IMG/VR virus record: IMGVR_UViG_3300035660_000091
Coordinates: 1 to 22,363 of that record
Reading direction: 5' to 3' (one strand)
DNA length: 22,363 bases
DNA from: a virus
Below, piece by piece: positions 14,688 to 22,363 of this stretch. The notes under the pieces are model-generated. The model saw only the letters and a program-made list of their open reading frames with translations. It was not told the DNA's origin and searched no databases. Numbering within the stretch: position 1 is the stretch's first letter; every line of letters starts with the position of its first letter. The translations under genes and the position numbers were made by a program.

Positions 14688-16118
14688 ATGCGCCCAATTC
14701 CTTTGTTCGGGTCTAGCTTAAAGTCACTCAGCTCCTCTGTGTCAGCACAGAGGAGAGTAAACTGCTTCTACGATGTCCGTCAAGATGAAGACAAGACGAA
14801 GATTGTTCTGCGCGGCACGCCAGGAGCATTCGCGGCTGCAAGTGTTCCGGATCAACCTATTCGGGGATGGCGGGTAGTTGGCGACTATCTGTATGTAGTG
14901 GCGGGGAGCAGTGTATTTCAGGTCGCCTCTGACCTGACAAGCGTGCTGCTCGGCACGATAATCAATAGTGGGCAGTATGTTGATGTAGACGACAATTCGC
15001 TTCAACTTACTCTAGTGGATGGAGTTCGGGGATACTATCTTACCCTCCCGTCTGGAGCGCCCACACTCATTGCAGATGTCAACTTCCCCAATGGGTGCAG
15101 AACAATCTGTACCCTAGATAGCCGATCTATTGCAGGCGCGCCGAATAGCCGTATTTTCTACGTTAGTGAGCAGTTGAATAGTTCATTGTGGACCCCGGCT
15201 ATCTTTGGTGCGAAGGAAAATACGAGTGATAATCTCGTTGCAGTTGACGTTCTGAACGGCGCTCTGGTGTTGTGGGGTGTGCAGAGCATAGAGTTCTGGC
15301 AGGATGTGGGCGCAGCGCCTAACCCATACCAACGCATCAATGGTGCATCGCAGACATGGGGGCTAGCCGCTATTTGGAGCAGGGCGGCGCTCAACAACAC
15401 GATGATTTTCCTTGGGCAAAATCCGCAGGGTGGAATCCAAGTGCTGATGCTGCATGGCTACGTGCCGACTAGGGTCAGCAATTCGGACCTTGAGAACATT
15501 ATCACAGGATTTCCAGTCTATAGTGACGCAGTGGCGCTGACGTATATGATAGATGGGCACCCCATGTATCAGCTTACGTTTCCATCTGCGGGGCGGTCAT
15601 TCTTGTTCGACGCATCTACAGGCTTCTGGTTTGAGACACAAACGGGAGTGACGGATTACACTCGGCACTTTGGAAACTTGAGCGTAGTGTTCAACACCAA
15701 GAATTATATCTGTGACTCTACTACTGGCACGATCTATCAGCTTAGGAACAGCCAGTATACAGACAATGGAACTCCCATTAAGCGAATAGCTACGAGCCGC
15801 CACGTTCGGCTAGATGGCAATGAGTTTGGTGTATCTGAACTCGTGCTCGAAATGGACACTGGCTCTACTCTTCTGTCTGTGGGTCAAGGGTCTAATCCGC
15901 AACTCATGCTAAAGATAAGCAAGGACAATGGGAAAACCTTTGGTCCTGAGCGATGGGCTAGTATGGGCAGGATAGGGGAGTATCAAAGGCGCGTCATTTG
16001 GGATCAACTTGGGTCTGCAAGAGACTTTGTGTTTCAGTTTTCACTTACTGACCCTGTGCCGTTTACCATCAACTTAGCTGAGGCTACGGTTAGTCCTGGC
16101 ACAGAGGTAGGACAATGA
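14688..16118 (+). CDS. Packaged-DNA stabilisation protein, P22 gp10-like, 476 aa
   Basis: gp10 of P22 forms the hub that plugs the portal and carries the tailspike. The match is best at both ends. The N-terminus SSVSAQRRVNCFYDV is the conserved opening of this family. The C-terminal third has LMLKISKDNGKTFGPERWASMGRIGEY and then RVIWDQLGSARDFVFQFSLTDPVPFTI, the most conserved block of gp10 proteins. The middle is a beta-propeller-like repeat rich in W/F strands (ALVLWGVQSIEFWQDVG, FLGQNPQGGIQVLML). The length is near that of P22 gp10 (472). GGAGG lies five bases before ATG 14688, and the stop overlaps the next ATG. A 10-bp hairpin lies inside codons 15-23. Confidence 0.85.
   Translation: MRPIPLFGSSLKSLSSSVSAQRRVNCFYDVRQDEDKTKIVLRGTPGAFAAASVPDQPIRGWRVVGDYLYVVAGSSVFQVASDLTSVLLGTIINSGQYVDVDDNSLQLTLVDGVRGYYLTLPSGAPTLIADVNFPNGCRTICTLDSRSIAGAPNSRIFYVSEQLNSSLWTPAIFGAKENTSDNLVAVDVLNGALVLWGVQSIEFWQDVGAAPNPYQRINGASQTWGLAAIWSRAALNNTMIFLGQNPQGGIQVLMLHGYVPTRVSNSDLENIITGFPVYSDAVALTYMIDGHPMYQLTFPSAGRSFLFDASTGFWFETQTGVTDYTRHFGNLSVVFNTKNYICDSTTGTIYQLRNSQYTDNGTPIKRIATSRHVRLDGNEFGVSELVLEMDTGSTLLSVGQGSNPQLMLKISKDNGKTFGPERWASMGRIGEYQRRVIWDQLGSARDFVFQFSLTDPVPFTINLAEATVSPGTEVGQ
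14732..14755 (+). other. Perfect inverted repeat inside the 5' end of the gp10-like gene
   Basis: CTCCTCTGTG (14732-14741) and CACAGAGGAG (14746-14755) pair perfectly around the tetraloop TCAG, about 45 bases into the coding region. It overlaps codons for the conserved SSSVSAQRR segment. The second arm ends in GAGGAG, a ribosome-site-like sequence that would be hidden in the stem. It may affect translation or transcription pausing, or be chance within coding sequence. Confidence 0.6.
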
Positions 16119-16516
16119 TCTTTCCTCCACCTATCGACGCGCTAGTGCTAGGGCAAGACAAAGAGTTTAATGCTGCCTGGAAGAAGTGGTTTAACCAGGT
16201 CTTCTTTTCTATATTCGCAGTACAGAACTATGCCAAGTATTTCTATACACTTTCGCCTAGCTACCCACTCCAATTTCCAGCAAACACTGAAATACTACAG
16301 ATAGATGCGGCTGGCGTTATCGCTGCTGCTACTGTCGCGCTCCCTGCATACCCCGTTGATGGGCAACGAATCTATATTGCAAGCACGCAAACCATCACGG
16401 CGCTTACACTCACGTCAGCGTACACGATAAAGAACGCCCCCACTGCTGGAGTTGCAGGCGTGTGCATCGCGTACTACTTTTCGAAGACAAATCTTACTTG
16501 GTATAGGCTGGCGTAG
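16115..16516 (+). CDS. Small phage structural protein with C-terminal beta module, 133 aa
   Basis: ATG 16115 overlaps the TGA of the gp10-like gene and has GAGGTAGG upstream. The first ~50 residues contain a tryptophan/phenylalanine-rich helix (AAWKKWFNQVFFSIFAVQNYAKYF) that could anchor to the tail hub. From residue ~60 there is a module of the form ILQIDAAGVIAAATVALPAYPVDGQRI, STQTITALTLTSAYTI and a terminal TWYRLA, which I recognise from the C-termini of many short phage proteins. The position, directly after the stabilisation protein, suggests a tail-hub or fibre-attachment part (compare P22 gp26), but I see no long coiled coil, so that is only a guess. Confidence 0.6.
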   Translation: MIFPPPIDALVLGQDKEFNAAWKKWFNQVFFSIFAVQNYAKYFYTLSPSYPLQFPANTEILQIDAAGVIAAATVALPAYPVDGQRIYIASTQTITALTLTSAYTIKNAPTAGVAGVCIAYYFSKTNLTWYRLA

Positions 16517-16517
16517 C

Positions 16518-16997
16518 ATGCTACAATTAGAACTATTCTCGGCACTGAATATGGTGGGGGTTACGCCCTATGACATTAGAGCCAAAATATGTCTGCTTGA
16601 GCGCGAAATGTTCAAGCTTGCGGACCACTATACGGAGCTTCCTACGGAGCATATGTTTGCTCCGGGAGTCTACATTCGTAAGGTGTGGCTACAGAAGGGA
16701 CACACCTACATTGGTAAGATTCACAAGCATGAGCACGCCAGCATTATATCTTCGGGCAAGGTGGCTGTAGTGACCGAATTTGAGCCCTACCAAGTCATTG
16801 AGGGGCACAAGATGTTTATGTCTCCCAGCGGCACTAAGCGTGCGATCATTGCCCTTGAGGATACTGTGTGGTCGTGCATCCATACGAATCCAGAGAATAT
16901 TCAAGATCTGGCAAAGCTTGAAGACTTCAACATTGCGAAGTCGTACACTGAACTAGGGATGGCAGACCCCGTCCCACTTCTTGAAGGAGAATGCTAA
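16518..16997 (+). CDS. Cupin-fold protein, 159 aa
   Basis: The clear element is GKIHKHEHASIISSGKVAVV (residues 66-85), with histidines 69, 71 and 73 in the layout of cupin motif 1 (G-x5-H-x-H-x-x-x-G). A second part, MFMSPSGTKRAIIALEDTVWSCIHTN, resembles cupin motif 2. Cupins bind metals and include sugar epimerases, oxygenases and binding proteins; such small cupins do occur in phage virion operons, with no role known to me. ATG 16518 lies one base past the upstream stop with only a weak AGG; ATG 16551 is an alternative start. A longer reading from 16452 overlaps the previous gene and is rejected. The stop overlaps the next ATG. Confidence 0.65.
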   Translation: MLQLELFSALNMVGVTPYDIRAKICLLEREMFKLADHYTELPTEHMFAPGVYIRKVWLQKGHTYIGKIHKHEHASIISSGKVAVVTEFEPYQVIEGHKMFMSPSGTKRAIIALEDTVWSCIHTNPENIQDLAKLEDFNIAKSYTELGMADPVPLLEGEC

Positions 16998-17893
16998 TGG
17001 CATGGGCAGCAGTCGCGGCAGGCGCCGCAAGTGTCATTGGTGGAGCTATCAGCTCTAATTCAGCCAAAAAGGCTGCGAATACGCAGTCCGATGCCGCCAA
17101 GCAAGCGGCGGCGACGTATCAACAGGGAGTTCAACCATATATTGATGCTGGCAAGACTGGCATCAACAACATGGCGGCGAGCGTAGCGCCTGGAGGTCTT
17201 GCCACTCAACGCTTTAGCATGGCTGATGCTACGAACAGTCCTGCTGAACAGCACGCACTTCAACAGGGCGAGCAGGCTATTCAGAACAGCGCGGCTGCGA
17301 AAGGTGGGCTCATTAACAGCAATGTGATGCAGGGCTTGACTGAGTTTGGGCAGAAGAATGCTGCGCTGTATCAGGGTCAGGCATTTGATCAGTGGAAACA
17401 ACAACAACAGATGGAACTTGGCGCTAATCAGAATCTAGCTAATGTTGGCGTGAACGCAGCGACTGGAAATGCCACCACGCAGGCGAATGCTGTCAATGCT
17501 GCGGGGGGCGCACAGGCGGGTGGACAGATTGGGCAGGGCAATGCCATGACCAACACGATGGGGCAGCTTGGTGACATCTTGGGACAGTCAGACCTCTTTA
17601 AGCCTGCGATTGCAACTGTGCCTCCTGTGAGTATGGGCAGCGACCCCAATGGGTATCAGGGCACGCAAAATAACCCCTCTGCGTTTGTGCCCTCTGACGA
17701 GCGGCTTAAGGAAGATATCTCCCACGTCGGCATGACGCACGATGGTCTGCCGATCTACACCTTCCGCATGCGGGGCAGCGGTGGTCCTAAGCAGATGGGG
17801 GTGATGGCACAGGATGTTGAGAAGATGCAGCCGCAAGCGGCAGCGCGTGGATCACACGGCTACCGTATGGTGGACTACGGAAAAGTGAGGTAG
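16997..17893 (+). CDS. DNA ejection/virion protein with C-terminal S74 intramolecular chaperone, 298 aa
   Basis: Residues 1-~60 have an Ala/Gly-rich hydrophobic start (AWAAVAAGAASVIGGAISS) followed by SAKKAANTQSDAAKQAAATY, a pattern of small podovirus ejection proteins such as P22 gp7. The middle is Gln/Ala/Asn-rich helical. From residue 233 there is SDERLKEDISHVG, then DGLPIYTFRMRG, MGVMAQDVEKMQPQA and HGYRMVDYGKV: a full Peptidase_S74/intramolecular-chaperone signature. S233 and K238 have the five-residue spacing of the catalytic Ser/Lys dyad, so self-cleavage just before S233 is predicted. AAGGAGA at 16984-16990 favours ATG 16997 over ATG 16991, and 16997 overlaps the upstream TAA. Confidence 0.8.
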   Translation: MAWAAVAAGAASVIGGAISSNSAKKAANTQSDAAKQAAATYQQGVQPYIDAGKTGINNMAASVAPGGLATQRFSMADATNSPAEQHALQQGEQAIQNSAAAKGGLINSNVMQGLTEFGQKNAALYQGQAFDQWKQQQQMELGANQNLANVGVNAATGNATTQANAVNAAGGAQAGGQIGQGNAMTNTMGQLGDILGQSDLFKPAIATVPPVSMGSDPNGYQGTQNNPSAFVPSDERLKEDISHVGMTHDGLPIYTFRMRGSGGPKQMGVMAQDVEKMQPQAAARGSHGYRMVDYGKVR

Positions 17894-17897
17894 TATC

Positions 17898-19787
17898 ATG
17901 TCCGTTGACTTTGGTCTTCTCTCCAGTGCAGCTAGGGTGCCCATGTCGGGGCGACCCATGCAGATGAATACCCCCGTTGAGAATCAAGCGATTAAGTTTG
18001 ACATGCAGGGAAAACAGATCTTGGCTCAGGAGAGGCAGCAAGAGTTTGACCGATCTAATCAGGACCGTAGCACGGCTAACGCAGCACTTCAAGAAGAGGG
18101 GGTAGACCTCGCAACTGTTGATGGTACGCAGAAGTATCTTGAGAAGATTAAGGGCAAGACTAGTCCAGACTTCTATCTTAAGCAAGCGGACCACGCAGCT
18201 AAGATTCAGCAAAATGCAGTGGCAAATCAGCAAGCTATCCTTAACTTGAATGATGCTCAACGGGGGGAGTATGCGAAGGCCATTGAGCCTATGGTTAGCG
18301 AGCTACGGGCTATTGATGAGGCGCACACTGCGGAATACAAGCAAAACCCCGAGATGGCGGACGCAAATCTCAAAGCAAAGGCTGGACTTCTAGCTAAGAA
18401 ATATAGCGCAATGAAGGGTCCGACTGGTGCACCCCTCACCCCTCCTCAACTTATTCAGGACTTGGAGAATGCTCCTACGCATCTAATTCATGGATGGGTG
18501 GCTAACTCTAAGGAGGAAGTAAGCAGGGTTCTTAATGCCGAGCGCATTGCGAAGACTAAAGAGTACGAGGCTAAGGCAGCGAAAGACACTGCGGAAGCAG
18601 ATATTCTTTCTGGTGGAGTTTCCAAGGGCTCTAAGATGTATACTGTGCCGAATGATCCGGACTCGTACATTTCTACTCCCTACGGAAAATACTATCGTAA
18701 GAGCGCGGCCTCTGGTGAGCTCGTAGAGATTCCTAGAATTCCAGATGGGGCGACCTCCATTGGAGCCACGCCAAAGATTCTGCCTCAGTCGGTTATTGAC
18801 ACTGCGATGGACTTTGATAAAAAGCCCCCCACAGCGGAAGAACTATTCCAAGCTAAGGAAATGGCGCTTACTGGAAAGATGCCTGCCCTTGGTGCTGGCG
18901 CCGCAGTTGCTCCTGCGAGAATGCGGCTTAATGCTTTGGCTGTGAAGGCAAAGATTGAGGCTGGTATGGATCCAAATGAGGCCGTGCAGCTTGCGAACAT
19001 GGTAAAGACCTCTCAGGAAGGGATTAAGAGGCTTACAACGCAACATGCACAGATTAGCTCTGGGGAAAAGAACGTAAAGGGCGTGCTTAATGTTATGGAG
19101 GACGAGATTAGGAAAGCAAAGCTTTCTGGTTCTCCTAAGTGGGACCAATTTTGGTCGTCACAAAAGACTGATTGGCTTGGTGATCCAGACTACATCGGCA
19201 TTGCGCAGGCATACAAGGACTTGGTAGAAAGTTCTGCGCGGGTATATTCAGGTGTTACCGGAGCATCGGGTACGCCCGTGTCTTTTTTGCAGTTGGCTGA
19301 AAAAGACATGCCAGAGAAGCCTACTCTGGCTCAGGTTGCAAAGCTTAAGGATGTGTTGCCTAAGCTGTTTGACATTCGTAAGAAGGCAACTGAAGAAGAA
19401 ATCACTACCCTCTCTAATCTCTCTACACTCCCAACTAAGAAATCTAGCGAGCCGTCACCCACTACCTCTACTGGCGGCACGTCCCTAACCGACCGTAAGG
19501 TTTCTGACAGCGAACAAAAGGCGCGGGATGCTGATGCTAAGGCGATACAAGAGAAGGAGATGCCCAAGAAGCTCGCAGCATACAACGAAGCTAAAGATCC
19601 TCTAGAAAAGGAACGTGCTTGGAATGATGTGCGAGAAATTAGGCACAGCCAGAAAACTCAGCGCACGCTAGTTGAGATCTCAGAGGCTGACCTAGCTGCC
19701 GGGAAAGCACAGGTTGGAGATGTATTCAACGGAAAAATCTTTAAGGGTGGCATCGCTAAGAATAAGGCGAATTGGGAGAAACTTTGA
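17898..19787 (+). CDS. Large helical DNA ejection-type virion protein, 629 aa
   Basis: GAGG (17887-17890) precedes ATG 17898. The protein is long, charged, Ala/Lys/Gln-rich and predicted mostly helical, with coiled-coil stretches such as MQGKQILAQERQQEFDRSNQ, AAKIQQNAVANQQAILNLND and EEVSRVLNAERIAKTKEYEA. A flexible Ser/Thr/Pro linker around residue 520 (KKSSEPSPTTSTGGTS) separates a C-terminal helical part and a last small domain (ISEADLAAGKAQVGDVFNGK). This is the size, composition and place of the internal ejection proteins of podoviruses (P22 gp20/gp16 type), which leave with the DNA and help it cross the cell envelope. Homology was not tested, and no enzymatic motif is visible. Confidence 0.65.
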   Translation: MSVDFGLLSSAARVPMSGRPMQMNTPVENQAIKFDMQGKQILAQERQQEFDRSNQDRSTANAALQEEGVDLATVDGTQKYLEKIKGKTSPDFYLKQADHAAKIQQNAVANQQAILNLNDAQRGEYAKAIEPMVSELRAIDEAHTAEYKQNPEMADANLKAKAGLLAKKYSAMKGPTGAPLTPPQLIQDLENAPTHLIHGWVANSKEEVSRVLNAERIAKTKEYEAKAAKDTAEADILSGGVSKGSKMYTVPNDPDSYISTPYGKYYRKSAASGELVEIPRIPDGATSIGATPKILPQSVIDTAMDFDKKPPTAEELFQAKEMALTGKMPALGAGAAVAPARMRLNALAVKAKIEAGMDPNEAVQLANMVKTSQEGIKRLTTQHAQISSGEKNVKGVLNVMEDEIRKAKLSGSPKWDQFWSSQKTDWLGDPDYIGIAQAYKDLVESSARVYSGVTGASGTPVSFLQLAEKDMPEKPTLAQVAKLKDVLPKLFDIRKKATEEEITTLSNLSTLPTKKSSEPSPTTSTGGTSLTDRKVSDSEQKARDADAKAIQEKEMPKKLAAYNEAKDPLEKERAWNDVREIRHSQKTQRTLVEISEADLAAGKAQVGDVFNGKIFKGGIAKNKANWEKL

Positions 19788-21628
19788 TGAAAGAGCCCTG
19801 GGAAGTCGCGGCAGGCGGGGGAGAAGATACGCCCGACCCGGCCAGTAAAGAGCCCTGGGAGATTGCGGCGGGAACTTCGGTTACACCGAAGTCTGCTGGC
19901 GCTGGTCGTGGATTCGTGCGCCCCTCTCCACCCGAGGAAAAGCCGGGGTTCTTAGCTAGGGCTAAGAAAGAGATTCTTGATGTGCCAGCCACGGGCAGGA
20001 AGTTAATCTCTGACCTTAGCAGCACGTTGTCTGAAAGCCTTACGCCTCCCAAGGAGCTTACAGACGAAACACCCAAAGGCTCTCAGACGCCCTGGGAGGG
20101 CTTAAAAACCCTGGCAGGGGGTAAGGGCCTAGGTGGTATTGTTGAGGGCGTAGGAGCGGGCGTAGCGGGCGCGGCGGGCGCTATAGGAGGCGGGCTTGCC
20201 GGGGCTGGACGTGCGGCGGGCGGCTACCTGCTTGGAGGTGAGTCAGCAGACACAGCACTGCAAGCGGGAGCGGACGTAGTGGAGGGTGCGCGTAAATTTA
20301 CTGAGTATGAGCCCAGAACCCCGATGGGCAAGTACACCACTCAAGTTCTAGGTGCTCCTATAGCAGTTGCGAAGACCATAGGTGGAGCAGAGGGTGCGCT
20401 GTACGGACGCCTTGCTGGAAACGAGGAAGCTGGCCGCGCCATAGGGGAGGCGGGAGGTGAGGGAGCCGCATCCATCGCAGGGCTGCTCAAAGCTAAGTCT
20501 GTGGCTAAGGCTGCTGATCGCGGACCTGCGCGTGCATTACCTCAGCATGACGCTGCCATTAAAGAGGCCATGGATGCGGGGTATAAAGGAATGCCCGAGG
20601 GGCAGACCATGCTTTCGCTCGCTAAGGAGCCCGAGCTTAAGAACAAGATAACACTAGAAAACCAAACGACGTCTGACCGACTCATGCGTAAGCACGGGGG
20701 CTTTGCAGTAGATGAGGTCATAAATGCGGACACGATTGCTGCGAAAGAGGCACCGCACAATGCGGTCTATCAAGAATTGCGGGACATCAAGGGCTACCAT
20801 ACGATAGACAAGAAGGTCATTGATGCAGTCAACGACCTAAGCAAGAAAGATCGGAGAATTCAGCAATACTCGCCAGAGTGGCAAATTGACCCCGAGCTCT
20901 CTAGGCTACAGGGCACCATCACTAAGATGAAGACTGCCCCGCCTGACGTACTTCTTGACATGATGAAGAAGCTACGCAGTGAGGCACGGCATGACCTTTC
21001 ACGCAAGAACATGATTGGGGAATCGCAAGTAGACCTAGCGCACGCTAGGCTGAAAGCCGCCTCTGCGATCCAAGACATGATGGATAGGCAACTGACGCAA
21101 GCAGCCAAGCGTCGGCCTGATATCTCTCACGACGTCATCCCGCGTCTTCAAGCTGCTAGAGAAGCACTTGCCAAGATTGCAGATGTTGAGCGGTACACTA
21201 ACCTTGAAACTGGGAAAGTAAACGCATCCAAGATTAAGACTGATTTCAAAAACGGTAAGAAGATGAGCGGTGAGTTGCTTACCATCGCTAAGGCAGCAAA
21301 CTCGATGAAGGGTAATGTAGTTCGCAGCACTGAGGGTATGATTCCTGCCTCTGAAATTAAGATGAGCGATACTGCTAGGGCTGGATTCTCTATGGGCGCT
21401 GCCGCACTTAAAGGACATGGGGCCATTAAGACTGCGGGCGTCTTAGGCGCGATGACTGGTCCTGTTGCGCGAAAAATTGCTGCTAGTGACACATACCAGA
21501 AACACTTTGTCAAACCTAGCGATCGCCCTACGGCTAAGGGTAAGGCTCAGGCCGCGACCGGAGCACTGACAATGGGTGCCGCACAGAATACGCCATGGAG
21601 GCCACAAGATGAAGGTCCTGATCGTTGA
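19787..21628 (+). CDS. Large ejection-type virion protein with PWE repeats and glycine-rich hydrophobic region, 613 aa
   Basis: ATG 19787 overlaps the previous TGA and has GGGAG eight bases upstream; a TTG at 19772 is weaker. The N-terminus repeats KEPWEVAAG and KEPWEIAAG 19 residues apart, and TPWEGL follows near residue 100. Residues ~116-152 are a Gly/Ala-rich hydrophobic stretch (VEGVGAGVAGAAGAIGGGLA) that could insert into a membrane, then EPRTPMGKYTTQVLGAPIAVA, a segment I have seen in large podovirus internal proteins. The rest is charged helix (KKLRSEARHDLSRKNMIG and similar). It probably is the third ejection protein and may help form the channel through the host membrane. No lytic-transglycosylase motif is visible. 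Confidence 0.65.
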   Translation: MKEPWEVAAGGGEDTPDPASKEPWEIAAGTSVTPKSAGAGRGFVRPSPPEEKPGFLARAKKEILDVPATGRKLISDLSSTLSESLTPPKELTDETPKGSQTPWEGLKTLAGGKGLGGIVEGVGAGVAGAAGAIGGGLAGAGRAAGGYLLGGESADTALQAGADVVEGARKFTEYEPRTPMGKYTTQVLGAPIAVAKTIGGAEGALYGRLAGNEEAGRAIGEAGGEGAASIAGLLKAKSVAKAADRGPARALPQHDAAIKEAMDAGYKGMPEGQTMLSLAKEPELKNKITLENQTTSDRLMRKHGGFAVDEVINADTIAAKEAPHNAVYQELRDIKGYHTIDKKVIDAVNDLSKKDRRIQQYSPEWQIDPELSRLQGTITKMKTAPPDVLLDMMKKLRSEARHDLSRKNMIGESQVDLAHARLKAASAIQDMMDRQLTQAAKRRPDISHDVIPRLQAAREALAKIADVERYTNLETGKVNASKIKTDFKNGKKMSGELLTIAKAANSMKGNVVRSTEGMIPASEIKMSDTARAGFSMGAAALKGHGAIKTAGVLGAMTGPVARKIAASDTYQKHFVKPSDRPTAKGKAQAATGALTMGAAQNTPWRPQDEGPDR

Positions 21629-22363
21629 CCAGGATGGGGTGGGCCTCTCATTCGCGCTTCGGGCGTACGAGGCAGGACATCAGGTACGCTGGTTTATTAA
21701 GCCGAAGCCCTCTATTTCTAAAGAGACGGGTCTGGGCGTTAAGGGTGTCGAGAAGGTAGACGCTTGGATCCCCCATGTTGCATGGGCCGATCTAAGAATT
21801 TCAACGTCGAACGACGACTACATCCCCAAGATGGAGTTCTTTGCCAAGAGGGGCATGCCTTTCTTTGCGCCTAGCCCCGCCTCAGCAGGACTAGAGATTT
21901 CCCGCGCCAGTGGGATGAAACTTCTTGAGTCCGTAGGCATTGAGTGTGCTCCGTACAAGACATTCAAGACAATGCAGGAGGCCGAGCGTCACGTCATTAA
22001 GGCGGATGAGCGCTTTGTCTTCAAAACGCTTGGGGACAACGAGGACAAAGCACTGACTTACGTCAGCAAGTCGCCAGCAGACTTAGTTGCTTGGATACGC
22101 CGCACCCCTCCCCCAAAGGGAGAGGTCATGCTACAGACTTTCATTGATGGCATTGAGATGGGGGTGTCCCGCTTCCTTGGCAAGTCTGGGTGGGTGGGGC
22201 AATGGAATGAGAGTTTCGAGCATAAGAAATTGATGCCGAGTAACTATGGTCCGAATACGGGCGAAATGGGGACAGTTGCCTACTTCACAGAGACGTCGAA
22301 GCTCGGCACTGAGACGTTAGGAAAGCTTGAGAAGAAGCTTCTGGCTTTAGGACATCGTGGGGA
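21609..22363 (+). CDS. PurD-like ATP-grasp ligase, 5' part (3' truncated by window end)
   Basis: The frame is open from ATG 21609 to the end of the window (251 codons), with GGAGG (21597-21601) at ideal spacing, inside the last codons of the previous gene. It begins MKVLIVDQDGVGLSFALRAY, a dinucleotide-fold-like start as in glycinamide ribonucleotide synthetase. Then come LEISRASGMKLLESVGIECAPY, FVFKTLGDNEDKALTYV (the ATP-grasp lysine and loop), EVMLQTFIDGIEMGVSRF, and GPNTGEMGTVAYF, all in PurD order. ATP-grasp ligases join a carboxylate to an amine using ATP. Full-length PurD has about 430 residues, so the catalytic end lies outside. Free-standing ATP-grasp proteins occur in other phages, but the reaction here is unknown. 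Confidence 0.8.
   Translation, partial: MKVLIVDQDGVGLSFALRAYEAGHQVRWFIKPKPSISKETGLGVKGVEKVDAWIPHVAWADLRISTSNDDYIPKMEFFAKRGMPFFAPSPASAGLEISRASGMKLLESVGIECAPYKTFKTMQEAERHVIKADERFVFKTLGDNEDKALTYVSKSPADLVAWIRRTPPPKGEVMLQTFIDGIEMGVSRFLGKSGWVGQWNESFEHKKLMPSNYGPNTGEMGTVAYFTETSKLGTETLGKLEKKLLALGHRG

Noticed and set aside
1-22363. tRNA genes, integrase, attachment sites, origins, CRISPR arrays and insertion sequences
   Set aside because: I looked for them and saw none; the window is almost fully coding, with no gap above about 70 bases.

Overview
The window is a piece of a tailed double-stranded DNA phage genome (or prophage): the virion-assembly part of a short-tailed, podovirus-like phage. All supported genes lie on the + strand, are packed almost without gaps, and often share bases at stop/start junctions (ATGA, TAATG), as in one long translationally coupled late operon. 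Family-level recognition: an N4gp56-like HK97-fold coat protein, a P22 gp10-like packaged-DNA stabilisation protein behind a gp4-like head-closure protein, and a run of helical or glycine-rich ejection proteins instead of a tape measure and long tail. The many GGAG-type ribosome sites and mixed GC content suit a phage of a Gram-negative (probably proteobacterial) host. The sequence alone does not identify the host.

Layout. (1) 1-943: the 3' end of a virion/tail-fibre-type gene and a LamG/concanavalin-like lectin gene. (2) 940-2265: five small genes, one a HAD-fold phosphatase-like protein and two sharing an AGDLPGP motif. (3) 2253-7193: portal, small overlapping gene, scaffold, major capsid protein, putative decoration protein and a small accessory protein. 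(4) 7219-7632: a 10-bp GC-rich hairpin, then a gene sharing a motif with the one before the hairpin. (5) 7636-10996: three beta-rich or repeat-bearing virion proteins and a small secreted Fn3-like protein with a signal peptide. (6) 11005-13731: two unknown small genes, a TylF-like methyltransferase, and a methyltransferase-GT9 glycosyltransferase fusion. (7) 13728-16516: head-closure/stabilisation proteins and a small beta-domain protein. (8) 16518-21628: a cupin, an ejection protein ending in an S74-type intramolecular chaperone, and two large ejection-type proteins. (9) 21609-end: the 5' part of a PurD-like ATP-grasp ligase. No terminase, lysis, replication, integrase or tRNA gene is visible, and no reverse-strand gene is supported.

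How it works together. Portal, scaffold, coat and decoration proteins build the head; the gp4- and gp10-like proteins close it and form the short tail hub; the three ejection proteins are carried in the head and released at infection; the lectin and repeat proteins are candidates for host contact. The least ordinary part is a set of sugar/small-molecule enzymes embedded in this operon: two methyltransferase domains and a GT9 domain at 11627-13731, with a cupin, a HAD protein and an ATP-grasp ligase elsewhere. They may modify a glycan or peptide on the virion or host surface. That link is inference; the enzyme folds are read from motifs.
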